A stretch of 64,000 nucleotides of DNA from an uncultured Bacteroidales bacterium (GCA_937877455.1 CALFIU010000053.1:17383-81382); one strand, 5' to 3'; counted from the stretch's first letter, positions 1 to 10,300 are shown. Numbers and translations are program-made. Notes: a model not told the origin generated them from the sequence alone.

Positions 1-520
1 TATCTCTCTTGATTATGCACAAGATTTTATACAAAAATATTTTCAAGAAATAGAAGAACGCATTCGCCAAGAAAAAACCAAGGAAAGCGACCGTTTCTTT
101 GCCGAAAACGCAAAAAAAGAAGGCATTAAAACTACACCAAGTGGGCTACAATACAAAATTTTAAAACAAGGCAATGGTCAACACGCTTGCGACACATGCG
201 ACGTTAATGTACATTACGAAGGAAAACTTTTAGACGGAACGGTATTCGATAGTTCTTACGACCAAGAAGATCCCGTAACCATAAACCCACAATACGTAAT
301 ACCAGGAATGGCAGAAGCCTTACTACTAATGGACGAAGGCTCGGAATACGAAATATACATTCCATGGAATCTTGCATACGGAGAGTATTCTCCAGCCGAA
401 ATAATTCCAGCCTACTCGTCGCTCATCTTTACTATAGATTTAGTATCAATACCCAAAGACGAACCAACCAACGCAGATCAATTTGACGACGACGGCATGA
501 AATCAGATCCAAAAAATTAA
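1..520 (+). CDS. FKBP-type peptidyl-prolyl isomerase, 5' end missing
   Basis: The reading frame is open from the first complete codon (base 2), so the start lies outside the window; about 172 residues are visible. The first ~45 residues are a charged helix (QKYFQEIEERIRQEK) like the dimerisation arm of FkpA/Mip proteins. An FKBP domain follows, starting at TPSGLQYKILKQG, with the typical VHYEGKLLDGTVFDSSY, the PQYVIPGMAEAL segment and the IPWNLAYGEY active-site strand. FKBPs catalyse cis-trans isomerisation of X-Pro bonds; relatives of this kind normally act in the periplasm, but the signal sequence is not visible here. An acidic tail (DQFDDDGMKSDPKN) follows the domain. A second FKBP gene starts 22 bases downstream, so the two are probably co-transcribed paralogues. 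Confidence 0.9.
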   Translation, partial: ISLDYAQDFIQKYFQEIEERIRQEKTKESDRFFAENAKKEGIKTTPSGLQYKILKQGNGQHACDTCDVNVHYEGKLLDGTVFDSSYDQEDPVTINPQYVIPGMAEALLLMDEGSEYEIYIPWNLAYGEYSPAEIIPAYSSLIFTIDLVSIPKDEPTNADQFDDDGMKSDPKN

Positions 521-542
521 AACGTTATTATACAAAATAAAA

Positions 543-1277
543 ATGAAATCTAAATTTTTAGCAATTTCAGCGGCAGTTGCCATTACAGCAATGGCATCGT
601 GCGGAGCTCAACAAACAGCAGAACAATTTCGCAATCCGCAAGCCCGCCTATCCTCAAAAATCGACTCTGTAAGTTATGCACTTGGCGTTAACATCGGAAC
701 AGACTTTTTAAAAAACATGCCAGAAATTGACAAGACAGCGTTTCTTAACGGCATGATGTCGGCAATGAATGGTGATACAACATTTATTTTTCCGCAAGAA
801 ACCGCTCCAATGTTAATACGCGGCTACATACAAGAACGCGCTCAAAAAGAAGCAAAAGAAAACCTTGCCGAAGCCAAAAAATTTCTCGAAGAAAACAAGA
901 AAAAAGACGGCGTTATAACTATTGACTCGCTTGGTGGATTACAATACCAAGTAATAAAAGAAGGTATCGGTCCTCACCCAACCATCGACGATGAAGTTGA
1001 ATGTTATTACACTGGAACTCTCACCGATGGAACTGTTTTTGACAGCACCGACAAACATCCAGACCAAAAACCAGCTAAATTCACGTTAAAACAAGTAATA
1101 AAAGGCTGGCAATATGGTATTCCTCTAATGAGCGTTGGAAGCAAATACAGATTCTTTGTACCACCAGCCATAGGTTACGGCGAACAAGTACGTCCTGGCG
1201 GTGTTATCAAAGCCAACAACGTGTTAATATTCGATGTTGAATTACTTAGCATTACCCCAAAAGAAGACAAAAAATAG
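543..1277 (+). CDS. FKBP-type peptidyl-prolyl isomerase lipoprotein
   Basis: A 244-residue protein. The N-terminus is a lipoprotein signal with lipobox AMAS-C (Cys20), so it is probably anchored in the envelope facing the periplasm. Residues ~35-125 form the helical FKBP N-terminal dimerisation domain (SYALGVNIGTDFLKNMPEIDKTAFLNGM), followed by a Lys/Glu-rich helix. The C-terminal FKBP domain (~130-238) carries VECYYTGTLTDGTVFDST, VIKGWQYGIPLMSVG and FFVPPAIGYGEQ, the usual substrate-pocket strands. It should act as a folding catalyst for exported proteins. It follows the partial FKBP gene by 22 bases, and a hairpin 20 bases past the stop closes the pair. Confidence 0.93.
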   Translation: MKSKFLAISAAVAITAMASCGAQQTAEQFRNPQARLSSKIDSVSYALGVNIGTDFLKNMPEIDKTAFLNGMMSAMNGDTTFIFPQETAPMLIRGYIQERAQKEAKENLAEAKKFLEENKKKDGVITIDSLGGLQYQVIKEGIGPHPTIDDEVECYYTGTLTDGTVFDSTDKHPDQKPAKFTLKQVIKGWQYGIPLMSVGSKYRFFVPPAIGYGEQVRPGGVIKANNVLIFDVELLSITPKEDKK

Positions 1278-1298
1278 ACTTTTAATTGTCTAAAATCC

Positions 1299-1329
1299 AT
1301 ATAGCAACAAACCAATTTTGTTGCTATAT
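1299..1329 (+). terminator. Hairpin downstream of the FKBP pair
   Basis: A perfect 13-bp inverted repeat (1299-1311 with 1317-1329, loop 5) lies between the second FKBP gene and the DUF3127 gene. There is no T run directly after it, so it could be a weak terminator or an RNA-stabilising hairpin. Confidence 0.5.
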
Positions 1330-1364
1330 TACCCAAACAAATAATTTTAAACAAAAAAATAATT

Positions 1365-1766
1365 ATGGCATTAGAAATAGAAGGCAAACTTATAAAAGTT
1401 CTTCCTCCTCGCTCTGGCGAAGGTCGCAACGGACAATGGAAATCTCAGGATTTTGTAATAGAAACCCCCGGACAATACCCAGCACAGGCATGTTTCAGCG
1501 TATGGAACGACAGAGTAAATCTCGGTGAAATAGCATTGGGTGAAACTATAAAAGTACAATTTGACGTACGTTCGCGCGAATACCAAGAAAAATGGTACAC
1601 CACGCTTTCGGCCTATCGCATCGACAAATTAAGTTCAACACCAGTTTCTGGTGGTGGTTCTTCTGTTACACCCCCACAAGGCGGCTCAAACAATAACGGA
1701 CCTACTGGTCCTGTTGAACAAAACAATGGCGGTGCAGCTGGTGCTGACGACGACTTACCTTTTTAA
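1365..1766 (+). CDS. DUF3127 family protein with SSB-like acidic C-terminal tip
   Basis: A 133-residue protein. Residues 1-85 match the DUF3127 family as I know it (MALEIEGKLIKVLPPRSGEG, WKSQDFVIET, FSVWNDRVNL, KVQFDVRSREY), a compact beta-rich domain common in Bacteroidota with no established function. It is followed by a ~40-residue linker rich in Gly, Ser, Gln, Asn and Pro, and the protein ends DDDLPF. That layout (small beta domain, disordered linker, acidic tip ending in Pro-Phe) is the one used by single-stranded DNA-binding protein SSB. A role in DNA replication or repair is therefore inferred, not shown. There is no signal peptide, so it is cytoplasmic. An imperfect bidirectional terminator separates it from ilvN. 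Confidence 0.85.
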   Translation: MALEIEGKLIKVLPPRSGEGRNGQWKSQDFVIETPGQYPAQACFSVWNDRVNLGEIALGETIKVQFDVRSREYQEKWYTTLSAYRIDKLSSTPVSGGGSSVTPPQGGSNNNGPTGPVEQNNGGAAGADDDLPF

Positions 1767-1787
1767 TACGTAAATAATAACAAAAAA

Positions 1788-1823
1788 AAACGGCGGTACT
1801 TTTATTGTTCCACCGTTTTTTTA
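1788..1823. terminator. Bidirectional terminator between DUF3127 gene and ilvN
   Basis: An A run, an imperfect GC-rich stem (AACGGCGGTAC with GTTCCACCGTT, two mismatches) and a T run lie between two convergent genes, so the hairpin can serve both strands. Confidence 0.7.
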
Positions 1824-1847
1824 TATCCAAATATCAAAATTCCACAC

Positions 1848-2441
1848 TCAATTTTTAAGTTTCCAATCGCGAATGGTATTAGAAATCTCTGCCGCCTTAA
1901 CAAGGTCGCGAAGATAGTTTGAAAGTTCTTTTTTGGGCCTTGTTACCGCCACACGTCCCGACCTTGCAAACTGCAAAATACCATAAGGTTCAAGTTGATT
2001 AAAAAGTTGTTGAGTTTCGTCCTTATAACCTGTTTTTTCAATAACAATAAATCCTTCCTCAATATCAAGAACTCGGGCATTACTCTGACGAACAATTTTT
2101 TCAATTATATGACCATTTACAATGTTGGATGTAGAAACTTTATAAAGAGCTATTTCTTGATAAATTACATCTTCTTCGTGAAAATAAAACGCCCTAAGTA
2201 CTTCGGTTAACTTTTCTATCTGTGTTGTAACTTTTTTTATAAGGCTTTCTGTACAATGTGTTACAATGGTATAACGAAAAATTCCAGGCACCTCAGATTC
2301 CGATGTTGTTAACGAATCAATATTGAGATGTCGCCGCGTAAAAACAATGGTTATGCGGTTTAACAGCCCGACCTTGTCCTCGGTAAAAACCGTTACAGTA
2401 AACTGTTCTGGGGTTTCTTCTGTTTGATGAATCATAAGCAT
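1848..2441 (-). CDS. ilvN: Acetolactate synthase small (regulatory) subunit
   Basis: A 197-residue protein with an N-terminal ACT domain (FTVTVFTEDKVGLLNRITIVFTRRHLNIDSLTTSES), the usual amino-acid-sensing module of IlvN/IlvH, and a C-terminal ALS_ss_C-like half. It binds the catalytic subunit and normally confers valine feedback inhibition on the first common step of valine, leucine and isoleucine synthesis. It begins 11 bases after the ilvB stop, consistent with one transcript. Two ATG codons (2441 and 2435) are possible starts; the first is used here. The rest of the ilv pathway is not in the window. Confidence 0.95.
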   Translation of the reverse strand: MLMIHQTEETPEQFTVTVFTEDKVGLLNRITIVFTRRHLNIDSLTTSESEVPGIFRYTIVTHCTESLIKKVTTQIEKLTEVLRAFYFHEEDVIYQEIALYKVSTSNIVNGHIIEKIVRQSNARVLDIEEGFIVIEKTGYKDETQQLFNQLEPYGILQFARSGRVAVTRPKKELSNYLRDLVKAAEISNTIRDWKLKN

Positions 2442-2452
2442 AAATAAAAGTT

Positions 2453-4147
2453 TTAATCCTCGTTTAATTTCATTTCGTCAACACTCGAACCCGGTGCAAT
2501 AAATGGAAATACCTTCATATCCTTATCCACCACCACTTCCAAAAGGTAAGCGGTTTTTGCTTCCAACATTTTGTCAATTGCTTGTTCAAGATCTTGACGA
2601 CGCTCTACTCGCTGACCTGGAATATTGTAAGCCTTTGCCAAAGCAACAAAATCTGGATTAACCAAATCTGTTTGAGAATAACGTTTTTCTTGAAACATAT
2701 TCTGCCACTGACGAACCATACCAAGAACTGAGTTGTTAAGAATAACAATTTTTACAGGCAATTTTTCTTGAACTATTGTACCCAATTCCTGCTCATTCAT
2801 CTGAAATCCACCATCGCCAGTAAAAAGCACCACTGGACGCGAATTTTGCGCCACAGCAGCTCCTACTGCCGCTGGTAGTCCAAATCCCATAGTTCCAAGC
2901 CCACCAGAAGTTAAAAACGTATTTGGATACTTAAAATCATAATATCGTGCAGCCACCATCTGATTTTGACCAACGTCAGTTACCACAACTGCATCACCGT
3001 TGGTTTTTTTAGATACCATAGCCACAGGTTCGCCAGGTTGAATAACGGGTAAATTGGAATATAAGTCTTTTTTTATAACCTCAGCATATTCCTTGTCGTA
3101 AAGTTTATAAAATTCTTCTCTCCAATCAGAATAATCGTTAGAATGTAAAAGTGGCAACATGCGCGTAATGGCAGTTTTTAAATCTGCATGTATAGCTATA
3201 TCCGTTTCAACATTTTTATCTATCTCGCTTTTATCTATCTCAATGTGAATTACTTTAGCCCTCGGCGCATAACCTTGCAATCGCCCTGTAACGCGGTCAG
3301 AAAACCTCATTCCAATAGCAATAATAAGATCTGCTTGATTTGTAAGTATATTTACAGCGTAACTGCCATGCATACCCAACATACCAACGCATAATGGATG
3401 GCTACTTGGCAAAGAAGTTAGCCCCATAAGCGTCATTCCAAAAGGAATACCTGTTTTTTCTACAAATTCCTTCACTTGCCTTTGTGCATTGGCAATAAGT
3501 ACACCATGCCCCAACAAGATAATTGGTTTCTTTGCCGAGTTAATAGTTGCTGCCGCACGTGCTATTACCTCAGCATCAATATCTGGATACGGAGCATAAC
3601 TTCGCAAAGTTGGAGATTTATGATATTTAAACTCTGTTTTAGACGTAAGCGCATTTTTGGTAATATCAACCATAACAACGCCCGGTCTGCCCGTTACTGC
3701 CACATAAAACGCCTTTGCCATAGCCTCGGCAATATCTTCTGCACGTGTTACTTGTATGCTCCATTTAGCTATTGGCATCGAAAGCCCAAAAACATCAGTT
3801 TCTTGAAATGCGTCCGACCCCAAAAATCCTTCTATTACCTGTCCCGAAATTACCACAAGTGGAACAGAATCCATGTTTGCGTTGGCTACACCTGTAATGG
3901 CGTTTGTTGCACCAGGACCCGATGTTACAATACACACACCGGGTTTTCCTGTTATTTGGGCATAGGCTTGTGCCTCGTGAACTGCCCCTTGCTCATGTCG
4001 TGCCAAAACATGGTGTATCTCGTTGGTATGAAAATACAAACGGTCGTAAATGGGAATAACTGCACCGCCTGGATAACCAAAAATAGTATCTTGTCCCTCT
4101 TCTATAAGCGACAATACAACGGCTTCTGCACCCGATACTTTTTCCAT
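2453..4147 (-). CDS. ilvB: Acetolactate synthase large (catalytic) subunit
   Basis: A 564-residue thiamine-diphosphate enzyme that condenses two pyruvates to acetolactate, or pyruvate and 2-ketobutyrate to acetohydroxybutyrate. Visible features are the N-terminal pyrimidine-binding domain with GYPGGAVIPIYDRL and the catalytic Glu52 in ARHEQGAVHEAQAYA, the central FAD-type domain, and the C-terminal diphosphate domain with the GDGGFQMNEQELGTIVQEKLPVKIVILNN metal/ThDP motif. The length is normal for the family. It is the first gene of ilvB-ilvN; a TACCTTTG -7 element lies 30 bases upstream of its ATG. No leader-peptide attenuator was seen in the short upstream gap. Confidence 0.97.
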   Translation of the reverse strand: MEKVSGAEAVVLSLIEEGQDTIFGYPGGAVIPIYDRLYFHTNEIHHVLARHEQGAVHEAQAYAQITGKPGVCIVTSGPGATNAITGVANANMDSVPLVVISGQVIEGFLGSDAFQETDVFGLSMPIAKWSIQVTRAEDIAEAMAKAFYVAVTGRPGVVMVDITKNALTSKTEFKYHKSPTLRSYAPYPDIDAEVIARAAATINSAKKPIILLGHGVLIANAQRQVKEFVEKTGIPFGMTLMGLTSLPSSHPLCVGMLGMHGSYAVNILTNQADLIIAIGMRFSDRVTGRLQGYAPRAKVIHIEIDKSEIDKNVETDIAIHADLKTAITRMLPLLHSNDYSDWREEFYKLYDKEYAEVIKKDLYSNLPVIQPGEPVAMVSKKTNGDAVVVTDVGQNQMVAARYYDFKYPNTFLTSGGLGTMGFGLPAAVGAAVAQNSRPVVLFTGDGGFQMNEQELGTIVQEKLPVKIVILNNSVLGMVRQWQNMFQEKRYSQTDLVNPDFVALAKAYNIPGQRVERRQDLEQAIDKMLEAKTAYLLEVVVDKDMKVFPFIAPGSSVDEMKLNED

Positions 4148-4176
4148 ATTTATATTTATTGTTGGTTTATTTATCG

Positions 4177-4184
4177 CAAAGGTA
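4177..4184 (-). promoter_or_regulatory. -7 element for ilvBN
   Basis: TACCTTTG on the minus strand matches the Bacteroidota TAnnTTTG consensus and lies 30 bases upstream of the ilvB ATG. No convincing -33 TTTG was seen. Confidence 0.55.
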
Positions 4185-4264
4185 TAACTTTAAATTGAAA
4201 GTGGAAAATTTATACTTATTTGTTTTCTCCAACAGAAAAATCAGCAGTATTTACACCAATAAAA

Positions 4265-4293
4265 AAACTGTGCTTGAAAATCAAACACAGTTT
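4265..4293. terminator. Rho-independent terminator after alaS
   Basis: A 13-bp stem with one C-A mismatch (arms around AACTGTG and CACAGTT) is flanked by A and T runs on both sides. On the minus strand it follows the alaS stop by about 20 bases and ends in a T run. Confidence 0.8.
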
Positions 4294-4315
4294 TTTTTGT
4301 TATATCATTGCTATA

Positions 4316-6943
4316 TTAGGCAATATAGTTTTTTGCTTTTTCAATAGCTTTGTCAAGTCCATCAGGATTTTTACCACCTGCAGTGGCATAAAATGGTTGA
4401 CCACCACCGCCACCATTTATTTCCTTACCAGCTTCTTTAACTATCGCACCTGCATTAAGACCACGTTGTTTTACAACACTATCAGAAATAATAACCGAAA
4501 TAATTGGTTTGCCGTCAAACACCGCACCAAGAACTACAAAAGCATCGGTCAATTGCTGTTTTAGTTGAAACGAAAGATCTTTTAGCAAATCTTTGTTGCC
4601 TATCTCAATTTTTTTAGCAATAACGCTAACACCGTTAATAGTTTCAACCTTAGCAACAAGTTGGTCTTTCAAAACAGCAAGTTTTTCGTGTTGCAAAGCC
4701 TCTATTTGTTTGCGAAGAGCAGCATTTTCGTCAATAAGATTCTGTACAGATTTAAGGGCAGCATTTTCATCTTTAGCCTTAAACATAGCTTTTAGCATTT
4801 GTGCCGTTTGATATTGCCAACGAAGATATTCTTCCGCTTTTAAACCTGTATATGCCTCTATCCTACGAACACCAGCAGCTACAGCTCCTTCTGACACAAT
4901 CTTAAAAATTCCAATTTTTCCTGTAGATTGTGCATGAGTTCCGCCGCAAAGTTCTATGCTTTCACCAAATTTAACAACACGAACACGATCGCCATATTTC
5001 TCACCAAACAGCGCAATTGCACCCATTTCTTGTGCTTCTTTTATTGGCATATCGCGGTATTCTTCAAGCTGAATATTCTCTCTGATATGTTGATTTACAA
5101 TTTGCTCAACTTTAATGATTTCCTCATCAGAAAGTTTTGAAAAATGCGAAAAGTCAAAACGCAAATAATCGGCACACACCATCGAACCTTTCTGCTCCAC
5201 ATGCGTACCAAGTACCTGACGCAAAGCTTGATCGAGCAAATGCGTTGCACTATGATTATTTTCGGTGGATGTACGTTTATTTTTATCAACAACAGCCTTG
5301 AAAACAGAATCAAGTTTTTGTGGCAACTGACTTACAATGTGTATTGCCAAACCATTTTCTTTCTGTGTGTCCAAAACTTGTGTTTTCTGACCATCGGCTT
5401 CAATATATCCAGTGTCGCCCACTTGACCACCCATTTCTCCATAAAACGGTGTACGATTAAAAACCAATTGATAAAAACTCTTACCCTTAGTTTCAACCTT
5501 ACGATAACGCCAAATTTTTACTTCAGAAACAGTGTCATCATAACCCACAAAATCTTCGGTAGAAAATTGTTGCACTTCGCTCCAATCGCCACTATCTATT
5601 TTTGCATCGTTACGGCTACGTTCTTTTTGCTTTGCAAGTTCTGATTCAAATTCTGTTTGATTATGCGTCAAACCTTTTTCTTTAAGTATAAGCTCTGTAA
5701 GGTCGAGAGGAAAACCGTATGTATCGTAAAGTTCAAAAACAGTTTTTCCATCAATTTCGGTTTTACCTTGTTTTTGCGCCGATGCCACCACCTTATCGAG
5801 CAACTTAATACCAGTTTCCAAGGTGCGCAAGAAAGAAGTTTCCTCCTCTATCATCACCTTTTCGATAATATCTTTCTGTGCTATAAGTTCAGGATAAGCC
5901 TCACCCATAACATTGTTTAGCACTGGTAAAAGTTTGTACATAAAAGGTTCGCTCTGATTTAAAAATGTGTAAGCATACCTAACAGCGCGACGAAGAATAC
6001 GACGTATCACATATCCTGCTTTTGCGCTTGCAGGCAACTGACCATCGGCAATGGCAAAAGCTATTGCTCTAATATGGTCGGCTATAACACGTGCAGCCAC
6101 ATCTGTTTGCTTGCTACTCCCATATTTTATGCCAGTTAGCCTACTAATTTCGTTGATAACAGGCGTAAAAAGGTCGGTATCGTAGTTGCTTTGTTTTCCT
6201 TGCAAAACCATGCAAAGACGTTCAAATCCCATACCTGTATCAACATGCTTAGCTGGCAAAGGTTCAAGACTTCCGTCGGCTTTACGGTTAAATTGCATAA
6301 ACACAAGATTCCATATTTCAATAACTTGCGGATGAGATTTATTAACCAACTCTACACCGGGAATTTTTGCTCTTTCTTGGTCAGAACGGATGTCAACATG
6401 TATTTCAGAACAAGGACCACATGGCCCTGTTGCACCCATCTCCCAAAAATTGTCATGCTTATTGCCCAACAATACCCTATCGGCAGGCAAATGTTTAAGC
6501 CAATAACTTTTTGCTTCATCGTCGGCTTCAAGATTTTCGTCCTTACTACCTTCAAACACTGTTGCATAAAGCCTTGAAGTGTCGATGTGCATAACATCAA
6601 CAAGAAACTCCCATGCCCAGTCGATAATTTCTTTTTTAAAGTAATCACCAAAACTCCAATTGCCGAGCATTTCAAACATTGTGTGATGGTAAGTGTCGTG
6701 TCCAACCTCCTCAAGGTCATTGTGCTTACCCGATACTCTTAAACATTTTTGACTATCAGCAACACGCGGATATTTACGTGGTTCGTTACCAAGAAAAATA
6801 TCCTTAAATTGATTCATGCCAGCATTGGTAAACATCAAGGTTGGGTCGTTTTTAACAACCATAGGCGCAGAAGGCACTATTTTGTGTCCTTTATTTTCAA
6901 AAAAATCGAGAAACGATTTACGTATTTCCTTAGAAGTTTTCAT
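4316..6943 (-). CDS. alaS: Alanyl-tRNA synthetase
   Basis: An 875-residue class II synthetase that charges tRNA-Ala. The catalytic core is at the N-terminus (MFTNAGMNQFKDIFLG, residues ~37-52; ATGPCGPCSEIH ~171-182). The editing domain carries the two halves of its zinc site, HSATHLL at 564-570 and CGGTH at 666-670. The C-terminal oligomerisation/C-Ala region ends with a Gly-rich INGGGGGQPFYATAGG segment typical of AlaS. The length is normal. A TAATTTTG promoter element lies 19 bases upstream of the ATG and a strong terminator follows the stop, so it is probably monocistronic. Confidence 0.98.
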   Translation of the reverse strand: MKTSKEIRKSFLDFFENKGHKIVPSAPMVVKNDPTLMFTNAGMNQFKDIFLGNEPRKYPRVADSQKCLRVSGKHNDLEEVGHDTYHHTMFEMLGNWSFGDYFKKEIIDWAWEFLVDVMHIDTSRLYATVFEGSKDENLEADDEAKSYWLKHLPADRVLLGNKHDNFWEMGATGPCGPCSEIHVDIRSDQERAKIPGVELVNKSHPQVIEIWNLVFMQFNRKADGSLEPLPAKHVDTGMGFERLCMVLQGKQSNYDTDLFTPVINEISRLTGIKYGSSKQTDVAARVIADHIRAIAFAIADGQLPASAKAGYVIRRILRRAVRYAYTFLNQSEPFMYKLLPVLNNVMGEAYPELIAQKDIIEKVMIEEETSFLRTLETGIKLLDKVVASAQKQGKTEIDGKTVFELYDTYGFPLDLTELILKEKGLTHNQTEFESELAKQKERSRNDAKIDSGDWSEVQQFSTEDFVGYDDTVSEVKIWRYRKVETKGKSFYQLVFNRTPFYGEMGGQVGDTGYIEADGQKTQVLDTQKENGLAIHIVSQLPQKLDSVFKAVVDKNKRTSTENNHSATHLLDQALRQVLGTHVEQKGSMVCADYLRFDFSHFSKLSDEEIIKVEQIVNQHIRENIQLEEYRDMPIKEAQEMGAIALFGEKYGDRVRVVKFGESIELCGGTHAQSTGKIGIFKIVSEGAVAAGVRRIEAYTGLKAEEYLRWQYQTAQMLKAMFKAKDENAALKSVQNLIDENAALRKQIEALQHEKLAVLKDQLVAKVETINGVSVIAKKIEIGNKDLLKDLSFQLKQQLTDAFVVLGAVFDGKPIISVIISDSVVKQRGLNAGAIVKEAGKEINGGGGGQPFYATAGGKNPDGLDKAIEKAKNYIA

Positions 6944-6961
6944 AATGTATTATTTTCCGCT

Positions 6962-6996
6962 GCAAAATTAGTTTTTTATCGTTAATAATCAACAAA
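6962..6996 (-). promoter_or_regulatory. Promoter of alaS
   Basis: On the minus strand, TTTG (6993-6996) is followed after 23 bases by TAATTTTG (6962-6969), close to the Bacteroidota -33/-7 arrangement, just upstream of the alaS start. Confidence 0.6.
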
Positions 6997-7024
6997 TAAA
7001 TAAGTTTTTTTTAACAACTTCCCT

Positions 7025-7260
7025 CGTAGATTTCATTTGATTTTTTTAACAACCAATTAAACGAATAAAACAAATTTGTCTAACAGATAGTTATATTAAA
7101 CAAAAGACGCAAGTTTTAAGCTAATTAAACAAATATAAATATAGTGGAAGTATATTTGTTAAATTCGTAAAATTTAAAATTAACTTGTTGATTTTAAATT
7201 ATTTGTTTAATTAATTTGTTCGTTTTATTCGTTTAATTCGTTGTTCAAATGAAATTAACG
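7025..7260. repeat. 236-bp imperfect palindromic element
   Basis: The termini are inverted copies (CGTAGATTTCATTTGA at 7025-7040; TCAAATGAAATTAACG at 7245-7260). Inside them, a 24-bp arm at 7048-7071 is the reverse complement of 7222-7245 with one mismatch. At the centre, AACAAATATA (7128-7137) pairs perfectly with 7151-7160. No coding frame is visible. The structure resembles a non-autonomous inverted-repeat element; its termini match those of the element at 42605-42806. It fills most of the gene-free stretch between alaS and the PAS-SpoIIE gene. Confidence 0.7.
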
Positions 7261-7360
7261 TGGATTTTGCTAACAAAAAATACAAATGTATTTGGCTAAG
7301 TATAGATTTTTTTTTAATTTTAAGCGTTATTTTTCAACAAAAACACACAGCATAAAAAAA

Positions 7361-10300
7361 ATGAAATTAGATTTTTCTAAAATACTGATTATATGTTTTT
7401 TGGGGATTTATATAACCTCTATGCTTTTTATTATCGGGCTTGAGCTACCAAACGAAAAATTTATAGCACTTTGCTCTGTACTCGCTGTGCTACTTATAGT
7501 AGGATACTATATAATAAAAACATCTGTAAAAGACAACTATCTAAAAGAAGAAGACCGCATACTCGACAACCTTAAAGATAACGATGAAAAAACCTTCGAT
7601 TACCAAAGCCGAAACTTTCCACGCCTAACCGACAAAATCTCATCAATCGTAAGCCGTACAAACACATTAGCCCAATCAAACCAACAACTTAGACAACTCG
7701 AAGCCCAACTACAAAACAACAACGAACTACTACACACCGCCAACAATGAACTAAAAGCCACCGCAGCCGAATTAGCTCGCAAAGAAAACAACCTTCAAAC
7801 CATTATCAACAATCAAGGCGAAGGTTTTCTTTTGTGCGACAAACAAGGCGTTATAAACTTTATCAATCCATCGTTTGCCACACTTATAAACATTTCGAGC
7901 GAAAACATGGTAGGCGCATCAATCTTCTCATTTCTCAGCGAAGAAAACAGTAAATTAATACGTTCTCAATTGGCAAACAGAGCACTCGGCGTAAAAAATA
8001 GTTACGAATTATGGATAAAAACATCCACAAGAGAAAAAAAATGCTTATTAGTATGCGCATCGCCAAACTACGACTCCAACAACAACCACATCGGAACGAT
8101 AGCCGTATTAAGCGACATAACCAAAATAAAAAACTATCAACACGAACTCGAAGTACAAAACATAGAATTTACAAAATTTCATCAAGCAGTAGCCCAAAAC
8201 TCTTCGGGAATATTACTGGTCGATGCCTTAGGACTTGTAACCTACGCCAACAGCCAATTTGAAAACATAATTGGTTACACTGCAGAAGATTTAATTGGCA
8301 AATCACCACTCTCACTACTCGACGAAACTGGCAACTCTTCGCTTCAAGAATACATAGTAACCCTTCTAAAAAGCGGAAGAGCATGGAAAGGCGAACTCAA
8401 CGGTCTAAAGAAAAATGGTGGAAAAATCAACATTAGAGCAACTATTTCTCCACTTAAAAACGCCAACCAAACAAACATCGGATACGTTGCCCTTCTCGAA
8501 GACATAACAAAATTCAAAAACATAGAACAAGAACTCGCCAAAACCACCGAAAAATACTCAATTATAGTAGAAAATTCTCGCGACGTAATTTGGATTTTCA
8601 ACACACAAGAACGCCAAATAAAATACTACAGCCCCTCTATAACCCAACTTATAGGCTACACCGTTGAACAAGCATTAAAAACCAACATGCTACAAACCCT
8701 TGATAACGAGTCGGCTCAACTAATGCGTACCTATCTCACCGACCCCAACGCATGGAACAACAAAACAGAAATAAACTTTGAAGCACGACAAAAAACCATA
8801 GACGGAAAAACAGTTGATGTAGAGGTTGTTATGTCGCCAATATTCTCACAAGGAATAACAATGCCAACAGAAATAATTGGCATATCGCGCAACATATCAA
8901 GACGTAAACAAACAGAACTGCAACTTCGCAAAACCAACGCAATGTTGCAAATAATACTCGAAAAAATTCCATCAAAAATCTACATGAAAGACAAAAACCA
9001 AAGATACCTAACCGTTAACGAAACTTATGCAGAAACTTATAACCTTACCCCTCAAAATTTTATAGGTAAAACCGACGAAGAACTACACATCGACAACATC
9101 CTACAATTACAATCAGACGACATAACCGTAACCCAAACCGGCAAACCAATACTTTCTAACGAAAAATACATAAAACCAGTCAACGACACCGGCGCATGGG
9201 TTTCTACATCAGTAATACCATATTACGTAACTGGAGAAAATCCCGATGGAATAATTGGAATTATTAGCGACATCACCGAGCGCAAAATCTTTGAACAAAT
9301 GCTCGTGGAACAAAATCGCCAATTTGAAAACACAATAAAAAATCTAAGCGACATATACATACGCACCGACCTTAAAGGAACAATACTACAAGCAAGCCCA
9401 TCAATATGCAATTTTTTAGGAATCAACAAAGTGGAAGAAATAATAGGCAAAAGCCTACAAGAAATAACCCACAACCCCGAAGCTTGGACAATTGTAGAAA
9501 ACACAGGCAAGCTAATCGACTACCCATTTAAAATGAAAAACCTAAAAAACAAAACACTATACTGCGAAATAAACCTTGTAACATTCTACAACACCAATGG
9601 ACAACCCGCTGGATACGAAGGCATAGCCCGAAACGTAACCGAAAGAGTTTTACACGAGCAACAACTCAACTCGCTCACCGAAGACCTTATGAAATCGCTC
9701 GAACAAGCCAAAATACAAAAAAACATAATAGAAAGCGCACATAGAGGCATAACCGAAAGTATAAACTACGCAAAACGCATACAAGAAGCCATACTCCAAA
9801 CATCAACCCAAACGATGAAAAACAAATTTTCATCAAGTTTTCTATTATACAAACCATGTCAAATAGTTGGAGGCGATTTTTATTACATAAAACAAACACC
9901 ATACGGGCTTGTATGCGCCGTTGCCGACTGCACAGGACACGGAATACCGGGCGCACTAATGAGCGTACTTGCAATAAGCCTTTTAAACGATATTATAGGC
10001 TCAATAGAAAAACTCGAAAACAGCACACCCTGTGGAGTATTGTCGGAACTACGCAAAAAGGTAATAGAAAGCCTTAGCAACTCGCTTGTAGTACGCGATG
10101 GCCTCGACATAAGCCTTGTGTTTATGCGACCCGACAAACGCCAAATAATATATTCTGGAGCCAATTTACCACTCTACATCTGCCGAAAAAACGAAATAAT
10201 AACACTAAAACCAACATATTGTCCAATAGGAATGCATCCCGTATTGCAAAATTTTGAAAACACTATATACAATCTCCAAAAAAACGATATGTTATACTTC

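Noticed and set aside
3476..5644. Long antisense ORFs over ilvB and alaS
   Set aside because: They are mirror frames of well-recognised genes, with Lys/Asn/Tyr/Cys-rich nonsense composition and no start context.
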